64,000 bases of DNA from Psychrobacter fozii (lineage in GTDB: Bacteria; Pseudomonadota; Gammaproteobacteria; Pseudomonadales; Moraxellaceae). The stretch spans positions 62,001 through 126,000 of the forward strand of contig NZ_QJSU01000005.1 of NCBI RefSeq assembly GCF_003217155.1, written 5' to 3'. Under the pieces are notes generated by a model, which was given only the letters and a program-made list of their open reading frames with translations, was not told the DNA's origin and searched no databases. Below, piece after piece: positions 1 to 9,291 of the stretch. How positions within the stretch are numbered: the stretch's first letter is position 1; every line of letters begins with the position of its first letter. The translations under genes and the position numbers were made by a program.

Positions 1-663
1 GGTGGTAACTTACTCAATAGTTATGTGACATGGCAGAGTCTTTTGGATGGTACGGGACAGCCTGGCCTGTCGGCTGGTGCCTCTGGTGGTATTATGGGTA
101 TTGGTGCAGCATTGTTAATCGCTGCCCTGTTTAAAATATCAGTAAATGGCATGGTACTTAACCTCAAAAGCTTGATATTTATCATGGGCATTAACTTGGT
201 TTATGGTTTTGCTGTACCGGGTATAGATAACGCGGGTCATATCGGTGGTGCTATTACCGGACTAATCATCGCACTGGCTTTCGCGATTGCTTACCGTCAG
301 CGTTTGGCTGTCGCGCTACAAAATGCAGCTGTCTATCAAAACCAAAATCTACACAGCTATCAAACGACCTACATCTATCAACCGCCTAGCGTTGATAGTT
401 ACTCAACTCATCAGGCTACTGATTTAGATATAACCGATTCACGTAGCGATGATGCTTATACTCAAAGTAATACTGGAACGGATGCAGGGTCAGATATCAA
501 CACTGTTCATGCCAACAGCATCCCACCAAAAACACCTATCAAACCCTCGTTTATCTGGCAGTTATTGCCATGGCTAGCGATGTTATTGATCAGTATTGGC
601 TTTGTCTGGTGGTGGCAAGATATTCACTATCAGATACTACAAGTATTAAAAGCTATTGAGTAA
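1..663 (+). CDS. Rhomboid-family intramembrane serine protease, C-terminal part (5' end outside window)
   Basis: The frame is open from base 1, so the gene begins upstream of the window. The fragment carries the rhomboid signature GASGG with the nucleophile serine near fragment residue 28, and the partner histidine in GHIGGA near residue 80, in consecutive membrane segments. These form the Ser-His dyad that cleaves transmembrane substrates within the inner membrane. A hydrophilic Ser/Thr/Asp-rich linker of about 70 residues follows and then one last hydrophobic segment rich in tryptophan near the C terminus. The GTG at 25 lies inside the domain and is not the start. Family assignment is firm; the substrate is unknown. 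Confidence 0.85.
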   Translation, partial: GGNLLNSYVTWQSLLDGTGQPGLSAGASGGIMGIGAALLIAALFKISVNGMVLNLKSLIFIMGINLVYGFAVPGIDNAGHIGGAITGLIIALAFAIAYRQRLAVALQNAAVYQNQNLHSYQTTYIYQPPSVDSYSTHQATDLDITDSRSDDAYTQSNTGTDAGSDINTVHANSIPPKTPIKPSFIWQLLPWLAMLLISIGFVWWWQDIHYQILQVLKAIE

Positions 664-747
664 ACGTCCATACTTATCTATCATGGCTCAACGGCTTCTT
701 AGTTTGGTTTTCCCTACTCGCTTATTGCTATCTAACTGTTTTACCTT

Positions 748-1590
748 ATGACGACCACTCCTTTACGAGATTCTCTTATGTTTACACTTGCAGCGCTACC
801 TCATATCTCTACGCGTACTATGTTCAATGCGTTAACTACTACTGCGCTACTCAGTGTGGCTAGCCTGTCTAACGCTGCGATTTTTAATGACAACTTACCG
901 ACTGACAAAGATGCCGTACTCAGCGTTGGCGTCAACGTCATGGCGGTCAAATCAGCTTATGATCTGGAAGATGATACCGAGGTAAATGTGTTACCAGGTG
1001 CATTTTATGACAATAACAGATTTTATATACGCGGCGCGCAAGCGGGTGTCTACGCGATCAATGATGGTGTCAATCAGTTGTCTGCCTATGCCAAACTCGC
1101 TGGTTCTGAATTTGATCCTGATGATGCCAATGGTGCGCTTCAAGGTCTTGACGAACGCAAATCATCAGCAGAAGCAGGTCTGAGCTATCAGCGTCGTACA
1201 TCTGTTGGCGGCATCCGTGCTCAGATAGGGACTGATGTGTTAGATCGTAGTGGCGGTAACACGGCTCGCTTAACGTATCTTGCTAGAATCACTAAAGGCA
1301 AGCTGACGGTCTATCCAAGCATTGGCTTTGAATATCATGATGCTGATTACAATGAATACTACTACGGCGTCAGTGATGAAGAATCAGCAGAAACAGGCGT
1401 TGACGCTTATAAATCTAATTCGAGTGTGAACCCATATATTAATATTAGTGCCAACTATGACTTCAATGATCGTTGGGCAGGATTTGCCAATCAAAGCGTG
1501 AGCTATGTCCCAAATGAGCAATACGATAGTCCAATGGTCGACTCACGTACTGAAGCAGCGACGACGCTTGGTTTGCTTTATAAGTTCTAA
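748..1590 (+). CDS. MipA/OmpV-family outer-membrane protein
   Basis: A 280-residue exported protein with an N-terminal hydrophobic signal ending near the Ala at residues 33-34, alternating beta-strand-like sequence, and a terminal phenylalanine typical of outer-membrane barrels. The EYYYGVSDEES segment is the MipA/OmpV hallmark. Members are scaffold or porin-like proteins of the outer membrane, and the exact role here is unknown. Start is uncertain: ATG at 748, 778 (residue 11) and 820 (residue 25) all lack a clear Shine-Dalgarno; 778 or 820 would give a more ordinary signal peptide. A hairpin terminator follows directly. Confidence 0.8.
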   Translation: MTTTPLRDSLMFTLAALPHISTRTMFNALTTTALLSVASLSNAAIFNDNLPTDKDAVLSVGVNVMAVKSAYDLEDDTEVNVLPGAFYDNNRFYIRGAQAGVYAINDGVNQLSAYAKLAGSEFDPDDANGALQGLDERKSSAEAGLSYQRRTSVGGIRAQIGTDVLDRSGGNTARLTYLARITKGKLTVYPSIGFEYHDADYNEYYYGVSDEESAETGVDAYKSNSSVNPYINISANYDFNDRWAGFANQSVSYVPNEQYDSPMVDSRTEAATTLGLLYKF

Positions 1591-1619
1591 GTGAGATTAG
1601 ATTTTTGATTTGATGTGAA

Positions 1620-1648
1620 AAAGCTGAGCATTTTGCTCGGCTTTTTTT
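1620..1648 (+). terminator. Intrinsic terminator after the MipA/OmpV gene
   Basis: The arms AGCTGAGCA and TGCTCGGCT form a GC-containing hairpin directly followed by a run of seven T. It lies 30 bases after the stop codon of the plus-strand gene. Confidence 0.8.
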
Positions 1649-1693
1649 GGTTTAAGTCGAGCTGTTATAAATTCAAACGCTCTGCTGGCTTTT

Positions 1694-2131
1694 TTATCGT
1701 ACTTTATTTAAGTTTCGCTCTAAATAGAAGCGCCAAACCGTACTTATGAATAATAATATGTATGAGCCAATCCAACACCCGAATCCCCAAACTTTCAGTT
1801 CGATTTCTGAATCATGAATTCCTTTATCGCCTGTTGCTACTATGGTTGTGATAAAAAAAGTAGATAACCCAAGCATAAAAGTAAAAGCGGCAAGGTTAAT
1901 CGGGTTTTTATGGCGAAACGTCAGGTATATAGCTAGCAAAAAAGTGAGGTTACTATAAGCTTGGAATACTAAACCGACCCAACCAAATAGAATACCCATT
2001 ACTAAAGTCTCATAACCAAAATAGGTTTCACCATCGTAATGTAGCGCAGGTAAACATAGAGATAGTAGCCACACGTACAGAGCTATTTTAGACAGTGTTG
2101 GAGGGTTGGGACAAGTATGATCAAGGCTCAT
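1694..2131 (-). CDS. Hypothetical membrane protein with four predicted helices
   Basis: A 145-residue protein with about four hydrophobic segments (around residues 16-30, 42-75, 78-98 and 112-135) and short charged loops, so an inner-membrane protein. No family was recognised. The start is well supported: AAGGAT lies seven bases before the ATG at 2131. It stands alone on the minus strand, converging with the MipA/OmpV gene. No catalytic motif is visible. Confidence 0.6.
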   Translation of the reverse strand: MSLDHTCPNPPTLSKIALYVWLLSLCLPALHYDGETYFGYETLVMGILFGWVGLVFQAYSNLTFLLAIYLTFRHKNPINLAAFTFMLGLSTFFITTIVATGDKGIHDSEIELKVWGFGCWIGSYILLFISTVWRFYLERNLNKVR

Positions 2132-2263
2132 GAGTTATCCTTACCTATTCTACTGGAGCAATGGTTGTTTGATCTAATAGCTCCTAATATACCTATCTAA
2201 CACTCCTTACTTTGCGTAAAAGCTATGTTTTTGTCGCATCCTCTTCATCAAAATTCATAAGCA

Positions 2264-2305
2264 TAAAAAAACCTTGTCGCGTAATGTGGCAAGGTCTTTT
2301 TTTTA
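2264..2305 (-). terminator. Intrinsic terminator of the 2335-2799 gene
   Basis: On the minus strand the stem GACCTTGcCAC...GaCAAGGT is followed by a run of T. The left half is almost identical to the hairpin at 2898-2952 but in the opposite orientation, so near-identical hairpins flank the gene at 2335-2799. Confidence 0.65.
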
Positions 2306-2334
2306 ATACTCTATTTTTAACAATCGTCATAGTA

Positions 2335-2799
2335 TCAGTCCTTGATGGTATTGGAGGGACTCATAGTGTTGCCAAAATTACCTAAATAATTGTAGATAAA
2401 AATCTTACGTCCTATTAATAAAGGAATCTCTATATATTCTATAGGATGGCACTTGTTCTTTTCAGTCTCTAAAAAACTGTCGAAAGCCTTGTAATCTTTA
2501 CCTTTCCAGTTTTTATTACGAGGAAAGCTACTCGCAAAAATATGAATATCTTTACCTTTATAGCCATCTATAGATACAGTCAAAATCTTCATATTTATTT
2601 TTTTATCAATAAATGTATTTTCATAATACATACATCCTTGTTTGAAATTACTTGAATCTTCGGCTAACTTATCAGTTATCATATTAAAGCCCCAAATTTT
2701 CATAAACAAACCCAGATAAATTAAAAAAAATATTATATAAATTCCAAATTGTTGAGTCTTGGTGAATTGCTTTATATAGTCACGCAGATTTACTATCAT
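2335..2799 (-). CDS. Hypothetical single-pass membrane protein
   Basis: A 154-residue lysine- and isoleucine-rich protein with one transmembrane helix (about residues 18-36) and a hydrophilic remainder that probably faces the periplasm. It contains two cysteines, in QGCMYY and NKCHPIEY, that could pair. No family was recognised. Its coding sequence is clearly more AT-rich than fumC or the peroxiredoxin next to it and it lies between two copies of similar terminator hairpins, which suggests later arrival. The ATG at 2799 has only a weak ribosome site. Confidence 0.55.
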   Translation of the reverse strand: MIVNLRDYIKQFTKTQQFGIYIIFFLIYLGLFMKIWGFNMITDKLAEDSSNFKQGCMYYENTFIDKKINMKILTVSIDGYKGKDIHIFASSFPRNKNWKGKDYKAFDSFLETEKNKCHPIEYIEIPLLIGRKIFIYNYLGNFGNTMSPSNTIKD

Positions 2800-2897
2800 T
2801 TTATATTCGCTTAAAAATAAAGGGGTCTAATATAGCTCTAACTGCTATAGCATCCTACTGGTTTGGATGAATAAAAAAACCTAGCCAAATCAGAAAG

Positions 2898-2952
2898 CAA
2901 AAAAAAGACCTTGCCACATTCTAATATAAGAAGTGACAAGGTCTTTTTTATT
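2898..2952. terminator. Bidirectional terminator downstream of the peroxiredoxin gene
   Basis: GACCTTGcCAC and GTGaCAAGGTC form an 11-bp stem with A-runs on the left and T-runs on the right. Its main client should be the minus-strand peroxiredoxin gene ending at 2972. Confidence 0.75.
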
Positions 2953-2971
2953 TCTAACTTCTCAACGGAAT

Positions 2972-3499
2972 CTAAGCATTACTTTTTAAATACGCTAACA
3001 TAGTGTCTGCATCTGATACTTCAAATGGGTCTATTGGACAGTTGTCGCCAAAATCGGCTTCCTTAAACACTTTCTTAACTTCTTTATTGTCGACAACCAT
3101 CGAATAACGCCATGAGCGCATACCAAAGCCAACATTACTCTTATCAACAAGCATGCCCATTTTACGAGTGAACTCACCATTACCATCAGGAAGTAAGAAA
3201 ACGTTTTCACGGTTTTGCTTTAGACCCCATTGGTACATGACGAACGCATCATTGACAGAAATGCAAACTACTTCATCTATGCCTAATGCCTTAAACTCAT
3301 TATAAAGTGCTTCGTAACGAGGGAGATGGCTGGTCGAACAAGTTGGCGTAAAGGCGCCTGGTAGAGAAAACACAACCACTTTTTTATTGGCAAATAACTC
3401 ATCTGTGGTTAGGTCATACCATGTGAACGGGTTGTCTCCTCCAATAGAGTCATCACGAACACGAGTTTTAAAAGTCATATCAGGTACATGGGTAATCAT
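2972..3499 (-). CDS. Peroxiredoxin, Prx5 type
   Basis: A 175-residue cytoplasmic thiol peroxidase that reduces hydrogen peroxide and organic hydroperoxides. The active-site motif PGAFTPTCS places the peroxidatic cysteine at residue 54; a second cysteine at 79 (VVCISV) and one in DNCPIDPF are possible resolving residues. The length covers the Prx5 domain only; the fused glutaredoxin domain found in some gammaproteobacterial homologues is absent. A CGGAGTAAACA ribosome site precedes the ATG at 3499. Single gene ending at a strong hairpin. Confidence 0.9.
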   Translation of the reverse strand: MITHVPDMTFKTRVRDDSIGGDNPFTWYDLTTDELFANKKVVVFSLPGAFTPTCSTSHLPRYEALYNEFKALGIDEVVCISVNDAFVMYQWGLKQNRENVFLLPDGNGEFTRKMGMLVDKSNVGFGMRSWRYSMVVDNKEVKKVFKEADFGDNCPIDPFEVSDADTMLAYLKSNA

Positions 3500-3572
3500 T
3501 GTTTACTCCGAGTTAGGTTATTGTCTTTTTTATTTATAAATTCTCAGTGTCACAAATATGACGCTGCTACCA

Positions 3573-3626
3573 GAAAGACAAGTGCAAATGGTACTTAGCG
3601 TACATTAAGCAAGTCTGACGCCGTAG
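3573..3626 (+). repeat. Possible degenerate copy of the dispersed intergenic repeat
   Basis: The block contains GACAAG, then GTACTTAG, then TAAGCAAGTCTGACGCCGT, in the same order and similar spacing as the copy at 62497-62602. The outer ends of the element are not recognisable, so this copy is partial or decayed. Confidence 0.4.
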
Positions 3627-3661
3627 CAGGTCACTACTTGATCTACTGCTTGGTCTACTGC

Positions 3662-5065
3662 TTACTTAGGATTGACCATATCAGCAGGAATAACCCACTC
3701 ATCAAACTGCGCTTCAGTTAGCAGCTCTAACTCAACCGCAACTTGCTTTAAGGTTTTGTTTTCTTTATAAGCAGTTTTAGCGATTTTCGCAGCATTTTCA
3801 TAACCAACATGACGGTTCAATGCAGTCACTAGCATCAATGAGTTGTGCAAGAAGTCATCAATTTTGTCTTTTACTGGCTCGATACCAACGGCACAGTTTT
3901 CGTTGAAGCTGTTGCAGCCATCACCCAATAGTTTGATAGATTGCAACAAGTTAAACGCGATCACTGGCTTATAGACGTTTAGCTCAAAGTTACCTGATGC
4001 ACCAGCCATGCTGATCGTCACATCGTTACCCATGACTTGAGCGACAACCATCGTCAATGCTTCTGACTGAGTTGGGTTCACTTTACCCGGCATGATAGAA
4101 GAGCCTGGCTCGTTCTCAGGAATCGTCAATTCGCCCAGACCACAACGAGGACCAGATGCCAACCAACGTACATCGTTAGCGATTTTGTTTAAGCTGGCTG
4201 CTAGCGTTTTCAATGCGCCTGATGCAAATACTTCAGCATCACGAGCTGCTAGTGCTTCAAATTTGTTAGGTGAGGTGACAAATGGCAAGCCAGTCAAAGT
4301 CGCTAACTGCTCAGCAGCGGTTACGGCATAATCAGGATGCGCGTTTAGACCAGTACCAACCGCAGTACCGCCTAGTGGTAATTCATATAGACCTTGTAGC
4401 GCGTTATCAATACGTACCAATGAGTGATCCAGTTGGCTAACATAGCCGCTGAACTCTTGGCCTAGCGTTAATGGAGTAGCGTCTTGTAAATGCGTACGAC
4501 CGATTTTTACGATGCTATCAAATTCTTTGGCTTTAGCAGCTAGCGTATCACGCAGTGCTTTTACCGCTGGAATCAATAAGCTATTGATTTGACGAGCAGC
4601 AGCCACACGAATCGCTGTTGGGAAGCTATCGTTGGTAGACTGTGCATGATTTACATGGTCATTTGGATGAATTGGCGTGTAGCTGCCGCGCTCAGAACCA
4701 GCGATTTCGTTGGCACGGTTGGCTAGTACTTCATTCATGTTCATGTTTGACTGTGTGCCAGAACCTGTCTGCCATACGACCAATGGGAACTGATCCGTTA
4801 GACCACCGTTGATGATTTCGTCAGCGGCTTGTACGATTAGGTCGCGCTTGTCAGCGTCGATACGCTCTAGGCTAGCGTTGGTGATTGCAGCGGCTTTTTT
4901 GACCAATGCCATTGCTTCAATCATCGGACGTGGCAAAGTCTCGCCACCGATTTTGAAGTTTTCGCGGCTACGCTGAGTTTGCGCACCCCAATAAGCGTCA
5001 GCTGGGACTTCCACGTTGCCCATGGTATCTTTTTCGGTACGAGTTGCCTGATTCTGTGTCGACAT
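3662..5065 (-). CDS. fumC: Class II fumarate hydratase
   Basis: A 467-residue iron-independent fumarase that interconverts fumarate and malate in the TCA cycle. The superfamily signature [11 protein letters not shown] is at about residues 321-331, and earlier conserved blocks include [14 protein letters not shown] and [10 protein letters not shown]. The start at 5065 is preferred over the upstream alternative at 5107 because AGAGGG lies six bases before it and the resulting length equals the usual FumC length. Monocistronic, divergent from the formyltetrahydrofolate ligase gene. Confidence 0.97.
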   Translation of the reverse strand: MSTQNQATRTEKDTMGNVEVPADAYWGAQTQRSRENFKIGGETLPRPMIEAMALVKKAAAITNASLERIDADKRDLIVQAADEIINGGLTDQFPLVVWQTGSGTQSNMNMNEVLANRANEIAGSERGSYTPIHPNDHVNHAQSTNDSFPTAIRVAAARQINSLLIPAVKALRDTLAAKAKEFDSIVKIGRTHLQDATPLTLGQEFSGYVSQLDHSLVRIDNALQGLYELPLGGTAVGTGLNAHPDYAVTAAEQLATLTGLPFVTSPNKFEALAARDAEVFASGALKTLAASLNKIANDVRWLASGPRCGLGELTIPENEPGSSIMPGKVNPTQSEALTMVVAQVMGNDVTISMAGASGNFELNVYKPVIAFNLLQSIKLLGDGCNSFNENCAVGIEPVKDKIDDFLHNSLMLVTALNRHVGYENAAKIAKTAYKENKTLKQVAVELELLTEAQFDEWVIPADMVNPK

Positions 5066-5263
5066 AACTACCCTCTTTGATGGTTTGTTGTTGTGTGGCT
5101 GAGCCATAAAAAATGCAACACCTGCTGCACTTAAAGGAAAATACGATATAAAGTGGCGTTATGATAGCATGACTACGACCCGTTGAATATTGACAAATAG
5201 CCATTGCTAACGTCTAAAAACAGCTGTCATCATCAAACTCATAAACTAGTGGATAGTATAGAT

Positions 5264-5914
5264 ATGCATCCTGAACCAAAAAACGTAGCGTCAAAGGAAT
5301 CAGCCGTTAGCAACCCACCCAGACGACACTTTACTCGCCATCGCCGTCAATTAACTGAAAGTGCGCGTAGAAATTTAGGGCAAGCAGCGAGTCTGCATCT
5401 GCCGAAGTTACAACAGCGATTGCCAACGAATGCGCGCATTGGCTTATATTACGATGGCTTTGGCGAGCTACCCACTCAGCCACTGCTAGACTGGTGTCAA
5501 CGCTTAGGCTATTTTCCTTACTTACCAGTCGTTGGCTCGCTTGGTCGTGCCAGCAATGGCAGCGATGATAAACATTTACGCTTCGTACCTGTTTATCATT
5601 CAAAGCTACTTAACATACCGACACGTATCCATCGGTTAGGTATGAAGCAAAACCATCATCGTCGGCTACTTTGGGCGCGAGAATTGGACGTCATTATCTG
5701 TCCATTAGTGGCAGTCGATTTACACGGCAACCGTATGGGCATGGGCGGCGGATTCTATGATACGACGCTTGGTAACAGCTATCGGTCGGGTGCTAAAAAG
5801 CCATTAAAAATTGGCTGGTGTTATGACTTTCAGGTAGTTGAACAATTACAGCGACAACCGTGGGATGTGCCATTAGATGGCTTAATTACGCCAAGCGGCA
5901 TAAGGTGGTTTTGA
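5264..5914 (+). CDS. fau: 5-formyltetrahydrofolate cyclo-ligase
   Basis: A 216-residue enzyme converting 5-formyl-THF to 5,10-methenyl-THF with ATP, which recycles folate. The motif RMGMGGGFYDTTL near residue 165 is the conserved nucleotide- and Mg-binding block of the 5-FTHF cyclo-ligase family, and the basic region before it (RRHFTRHRRQLT) fits the family N terminus. The ATG at 5264 is chosen over an upstream TTG at 5204. The stop codon overlaps the next start as TGATG, so the following small gene is translationally coupled. Confidence 0.9.
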   Translation: MHPEPKNVASKESAVSNPPRRHFTRHRRQLTESARRNLGQAASLHLPKLQQRLPTNARIGLYYDGFGELPTQPLLDWCQRLGYFPYLPVVGSLGRASNGSDDKHLRFVPVYHSKLLNIPTRIHRLGMKQNHHRRLLWARELDVIICPLVAVDLHGNRMGMGGGFYDTTLGNSYRSGAKKPLKIGWCYDFQVVEQLQRQPWDVPLDGLITPSGIRWF

Positions 5915-6156
5915 TGAAAGACGATAAGCAAACGATGGACGCTAACTCTAGCGCTGAACATGTAGATGAGTATTTGCAAACGTTAGGCAATGAGGACGCT
6001 AGAGAGCTACGTTACTACAGTCAAGAACAGCCTTTTAGCTCTGAGGAGATGACACGGCTAATAAATGAAGATCGTCTCAATAAACTGCTAGCCCAAAGCG
6101 ATGAGTTTTTGAGTAGCTTAAGCGGTGAGTTGAGAGATTTTGATGAAGATTTTTAA
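5914..6156 (+). CDS. Small hypothetical acidic protein coupled to the cyclo-ligase gene
   Basis: An 80-residue soluble, strongly acidic protein ending in FDEDF; no family was recognised. The start is fixed by AAGGTGG upstream and by overlap of its ATG with the cyclo-ligase stop codon. The second half (EEMTRLINEDRLNKLLAQSD and onward) has a decayed second version at 7159-7299 on the far side of the beta-lactamase gene. That second version keeps the segment from about PFSSEE to the terminal DFDED but carries a frameshift. No function can be proposed. Confidence 0.65.
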   Translation: MKDDKQTMDANSSAEHVDEYLQTLGNEDARELRYYSQEQPFSSEEMTRLINEDRLNKLLAQSDEFLSSLSGELRDFDEDF

Positions 6157-6187
6157 AAATTACATTGATTGAGTAATAAAGAAAAAC

Positions 6188-6242
6188 GAAAAAAAGGCGG
6201 GCATAGAAAATATTATAGATAGTAATTACATTCGCCTTTTGT
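6188..6242. terminator. Weak bidirectional terminator between convergent genes
   Basis: AAAAAGGCG and CGCCTTTT form a short stem across a long AT-rich loop. It lies between the small acidic gene and the convergent beta-lactamase gene. Confidence 0.45.
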
Positions 6243-6252
6243 TATTACTAGA

Positions 6253-7149
6253 TTATTTAAGAGGATGCTCTACTAACACTGTTTTTGCTATTTCTGTCCC
6301 GATTTTTGCAATCATAGCGTCTCTATCTTCAAACGAGGCATCAGTCTCTGTAATGTATAGAGCCGCGATAACAGGTTTGCGACCGGGAGGCCACATGACC
6401 GCCGTAATCGCACGTGATCCATAACCGCCAGCCCCTGTCCTGTCTGCTACGATCCAATCACTAGGAACGCCTTTACGAAAAAGCGCATCACCAACTTCAT
6501 TACCTTTGAGCCAAGATTGCAGTTGTTGACGAGACTCTGTAGACAATGTATCTCCAAGCATTAATTTCTCAAGTGTCGTGATCATTGCCATTGGTGTGGT
6601 GGTATCTCTTTTATCTTTCGGTATTGCCTCATTCAGTTCGGTTTCCCAGCGGTCAAGTCGTGTTGTATCATCCCCAATAGAACGCAAAAACTGAGTGAGA
6701 TATTTAGGTCCACCGATGGCTTGCAGAATAAAGTTAGCCGCTGAGTTATCACTGGTTGATAGTGTTGCCTGACACAACTCGCCAAGAGACATGCCTTTTT
6801 TGCCGACATGTTTTTCTGTCACAGGAGAATAGGTGACAAGGTTGCTTTTCGAGAACCTAACGACTCTATCGATTTTTTCTTGACCTACATCAACATTATG
6901 TAGCACGTTGGCACAAGCAAGGGTTTTAAAGGTACTACTTAAAGGAAAGCGTTCATCCGATCTGTATTCCCAGCGTTGTTCAGTCTCTAAATCATGCACA
7001 GCTAGACCGATTCGAGCACCCAATTCATTTTCAGCACTTTTGACAGCGTCAACCAATGAATCTTCGGCATTAGCATGTAATGGTAAAGTGAGACAAAAAA
7101 CAGTAATGAGTGTGCTAAAAATCTTAGTTTTGCGTTGTAGTAAATACAT
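6253..7149 (-). CDS. bla: Class A beta-lactamase, carbenicillinase (RTG) type
   Basis: A 298-residue periplasmic serine beta-lactamase with a signal peptide of about 28 residues. All class A boxes are present: STFK (nucleophile Ser at residue 72, Ambler 70), SDN (Ambler 130-132), ETELN (Glu166) in the omega loop, and RTG where most class A enzymes have KTG. The cysteines at Ambler 77 and 123, which form the usual disulfide, are present. Arg at Ambler 234 is known from the CARB/PSE and RTG carbenicillinases, so hydrolysis of penicillins including carbenicillin is expected. AAGGAA lies upstream of the ATG. No regulator or mobile element is next to it, but it sits between two versions of a small gene. 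Confidence 0.93.
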   Translation of the reverse strand: MYLLQRKTKIFSTLITVFCLTLPLHANAEDSLVDAVKSAENELGARIGLAVHDLETEQRWEYRSDERFPLSSTFKTLACANVLHNVDVGQEKIDRVVRFSKSNLVTYSPVTEKHVGKKGMSLGELCQATLSTSDNSAANFILQAIGGPKYLTQFLRSIGDDTTRLDRWETELNEAIPKDKRDTTTPMAMITTLEKLMLGDTLSTESRQQLQSWLKGNEVGDALFRKGVPSDWIVADRTGAGGYGSRAITAVMWPPGRKPVIAALYITETDASFEDRDAMIAKIGTEIAKTVLVEHPLK

Positions 7150-7158
7150 GATGAATAG

Positions 7159-7299
7159 AGTTCCTTTTGGGCTAATGATTTGGCAACTGTGATTAACGAG
7201 AAATACTTAAACGAGCTATTGGCACATTAGCGCAAAGCGATGAGTTTTTGAATGGTTTAAACAGTGAGATAAAAGATTTTGATGAAGATGGTCTCTGAT
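7159..7299 (+). pseudogene. Frameshifted second version of the small acidic gene at 5914-6156
   Basis: Translation gives [20 protein letters not shown], then after an extra eight-base stretch (CATTAGCG) the frame shifts and continues QSDEFLNGLNSEIKDFDEDG. This parallels PFSSEEMTRLINEDRLNKLL followed by QSDEFLSSLSGELRDFDEDF in the intact gene. No start codon or first half is visible. Its 5' side runs into the upstream region of the beta-lactamase gene. It is divergent enough to be an old paralogue and not a fresh copy. Confidence 0.65.
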
Positions 7300-7396
7300 T
7301 TGAGTAGGGTGCACCAATAACTATCATCAATTTATTTTTGGTTCACTATACTTTAATTACACTCAAAATGAGATACTGACATTGTCAATATTCATG

Positions 7397-7828
7397 TTAT
7401 ACCCCTACAAATTCAAGAGTTGTGTTGTCTCTAGTCATACATTCAAGTAAAAAAACATCTGCATTTTCGACAATGTCAAATAACTGGTTAACGACTTCCT
7501 TTTTATCTTTATCGGTTGGTTCATTAATATTACCTCTAAAGTCTAATTCAAGATGATAGTAGCCAACCCCTACACCTACGATAAATTTGTCATTTAAAAA
7601 CGCGAAACGATGATAAGGGTCAGGACGACCATAAGCAATCGCATAAAAGATGGCGTCATCGGTATGATATATGTAGCGTGATTTTTCAAAGGTTTCGGGT
7701 GGCGTAATGTTTTCTAAGTACTTCTCGAGGAAAATGAATAAATATCTTACTTTTTTCTCATTCAGATGCTTTCTGTCATTAATTATATTTTTCAGCTGAG
7801 TTGCACTCATGTGTTCTTTAACTTTCAT
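7397..7828 (-). CDS. Hypothetical soluble protein
   Basis: A 143-residue protein without signal peptide or membrane segment. The first 50 residues are lysine-rich and helical in appearance; the middle contains YHTDDAIFYAIAYGRPDPYH and a Gly/Val-rich strand region. No family was recognised. The ATG at 7828 is supported by AAGGATGG upstream. It stands alone and ends before the hairpin-flanked antiporter region. Confidence 0.55.
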   Translation of the reverse strand: MKVKEHMSATQLKNIINDRKHLNEKKVRYLFIFLEKYLENITPPETFEKSRYIYHTDDAIFYAIAYGRPDPYHRFAFLNDKFIVGVGVGYYHLELDFRGNINEPTDKDKKEVVNQLFDIVENADVFLLECMTRDNTTLEFVGV

Positions 7829-7869
7829 AAATCCATCCTTTTTTATGCACTATTTTCTATTCCCACCTT

Positions 7870-7903
7870 AAAACAAAAAAGCCATCTATACGATAGCTTT
7901 TTA
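7870..7903 (-). terminator. Terminator of the antiporter-family gene
   Basis: AAAAAGCcATC and GATaGCTTTTT form a short hairpin just downstream of the minus-strand permease gene ending at 7930; it can also act on the opposite strand. Confidence 0.6.
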
Positions 7904-7929
7904 TAGAATTGCGTTTTAGCTAAAGCAAC

Positions 7930-9291
7930 CTACAATACCATCGCCGCAATCCAACCAAACGCCAGTAGCGGAATGTTGTAATGCAAGAATGTCGGTATCA
8001 CGCTGTCTTTGATATGGTCATGCTGACCGTCGATATTTAGACCAGAGGTTGGCCCTAATGTCGAGTCTGACGCAGGCGAACCCGCATCACCCAGCGCGCC
8101 AGCCGTACCGATAATCGCTACAGTAGCCAATGGCGAAAACCCTAACGAGATACACAGCGGCACATAAATCGCGGCCAAAATAGGAATGGTCGAGAATGAC
8201 GAACCGATACCCATGGTCACAATGAGACCAACCAATAGCATAATAAATGCAGCAATCGCTTTATTACCCGCAAACAATGACGCCGCACCATCGACCAATG
8301 GCTGAATCTGCTCAGTTACTTTCATGACTTCCGCAAACCCTTGCGCAGTAATCATAATAAAGCCAATCATCGCCATCAGTTTGATACCGTCATTAAAGAC
8401 CGAATCGGCTTCACGCCACTTGACCACGCCGGTAGCCATAAAGACACCGAAACCAAACATCGAACCTAGTAATAGCGAATCGGTATAAAGTTGTACGACA
8501 AAGGCAGTCACAATCGCTACCAGTGCAACCAGCGTCTTTAGCTTGCTTTGGGACTGTGCATCAGCCGCCGTTTTGCTCAATGCATCACCCTCTACGACCG
8601 CATCATGTGCCTCTTTATCTATCGCAACTTGTTGATACGCGCGTGGCTTACGGTAACTGATAAAGACAGCAATCAGCAAACCAATAAACATGCCTAAGGC
8701 TGGTATCGCCATCGCTTTAGTGACAGAGATGCCACTAACATCAATGCCCGCCTCGCCCACGTTTTTGAGCATGATTTGATTGAGATAGATATCACCAAAG
8801 CCATATGGAATAAACATATAGGTAGTGACCAGACCAAAGGTAATCAAACAAGCAATCAGACGTCTATCAATGTGCATGCGATTGAATGCGAGTAACAGTG
8901 GCGGTACTAACAGAGGAATGAAGGCGATATGAATAGGAATTAGGTTTTGGCTAAAGCAGCTCATGGTAATCAAGCCTGCAAACAGCATGTATTTAATCAT
9001 GCCACTGGTGCCGCCCGCATCAATACGTTTGATGACGGATCCTGCCAGTGACTGTGGCAATCCTGAATGAGCAATTGCGACCGCAAACGCCCCAAGTAAC
9101 GCATACGACAGTGCAATCTCTGCACCATTGCGGATGCCTTCTTGAAACGCTTCTAAAGTCTCAGTGATACCAAGACCCGCTATCAGTCCGCCAGCCAGCG
9201 CACCAATTAATAAACTGAGCACCACGTGCACTCGCGCAAGTGACAGCCCTAACATGATGATGACTGCCAGCAGTACCGCATTGATTGCCAT
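7930..9291 (-). CDS. Na+/H+ antiporter-family permease (NhaC/YuiF-like)
   Basis: A 453-residue inner-membrane carrier with about 12 hydrophobic segments. The conserved blocks GSSFSTIPILAAIYVPL and GALGDAGSPASDSTLGPT are those of the Na+/H+ antiporter family that includes YuiF, some members of which are suspected amino-acid carriers. The loop between the two halves (about residues 220-255) is hydrophilic. The ATG at 9291 with GAGG seven bases upstream is preferred to the in-frame TTG at 9324. Ion and substrate specificity cannot be read from sequence. Confidence 0.8.
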   Translation of the reverse strand: MAINAVLLAVIIMLGLSLARVHVVLSLLIGALAGGLIAGLGITETLEAFQEGIRNGAEIALSYALLGAFAVAIAHSGLPQSLAGSVIKRIDAGGTSGMIKYMLFAGLITMSCFSQNLIPIHIAFIPLLVPPLLLAFNRMHIDRRLIACLITFGLVTTYMFIPYGFGDIYLNQIMLKNVGEAGIDVSGISVTKAMAIPALGMFIGLLIAVFISYRKPRAYQQVAIDKEAHDAVVEGDALSKTAADAQSQSKLKTLVALVAIVTAFVVQLYTDSLLLGSMFGFGVFMATGVVKWREADSVFNDGIKLMAMIGFIMITAQGFAEVMKVTEQIQPLVDGAASLFAGNKAIAAFIMLLVGLIVTMGIGSSFSTIPILAAIYVPLCISLGFSPLATVAIIGTAGALGDAGSPASDSTLGPTSGLNIDGQHDHIKDSVIPTFLHYNIPLLAFGWIAAMVL

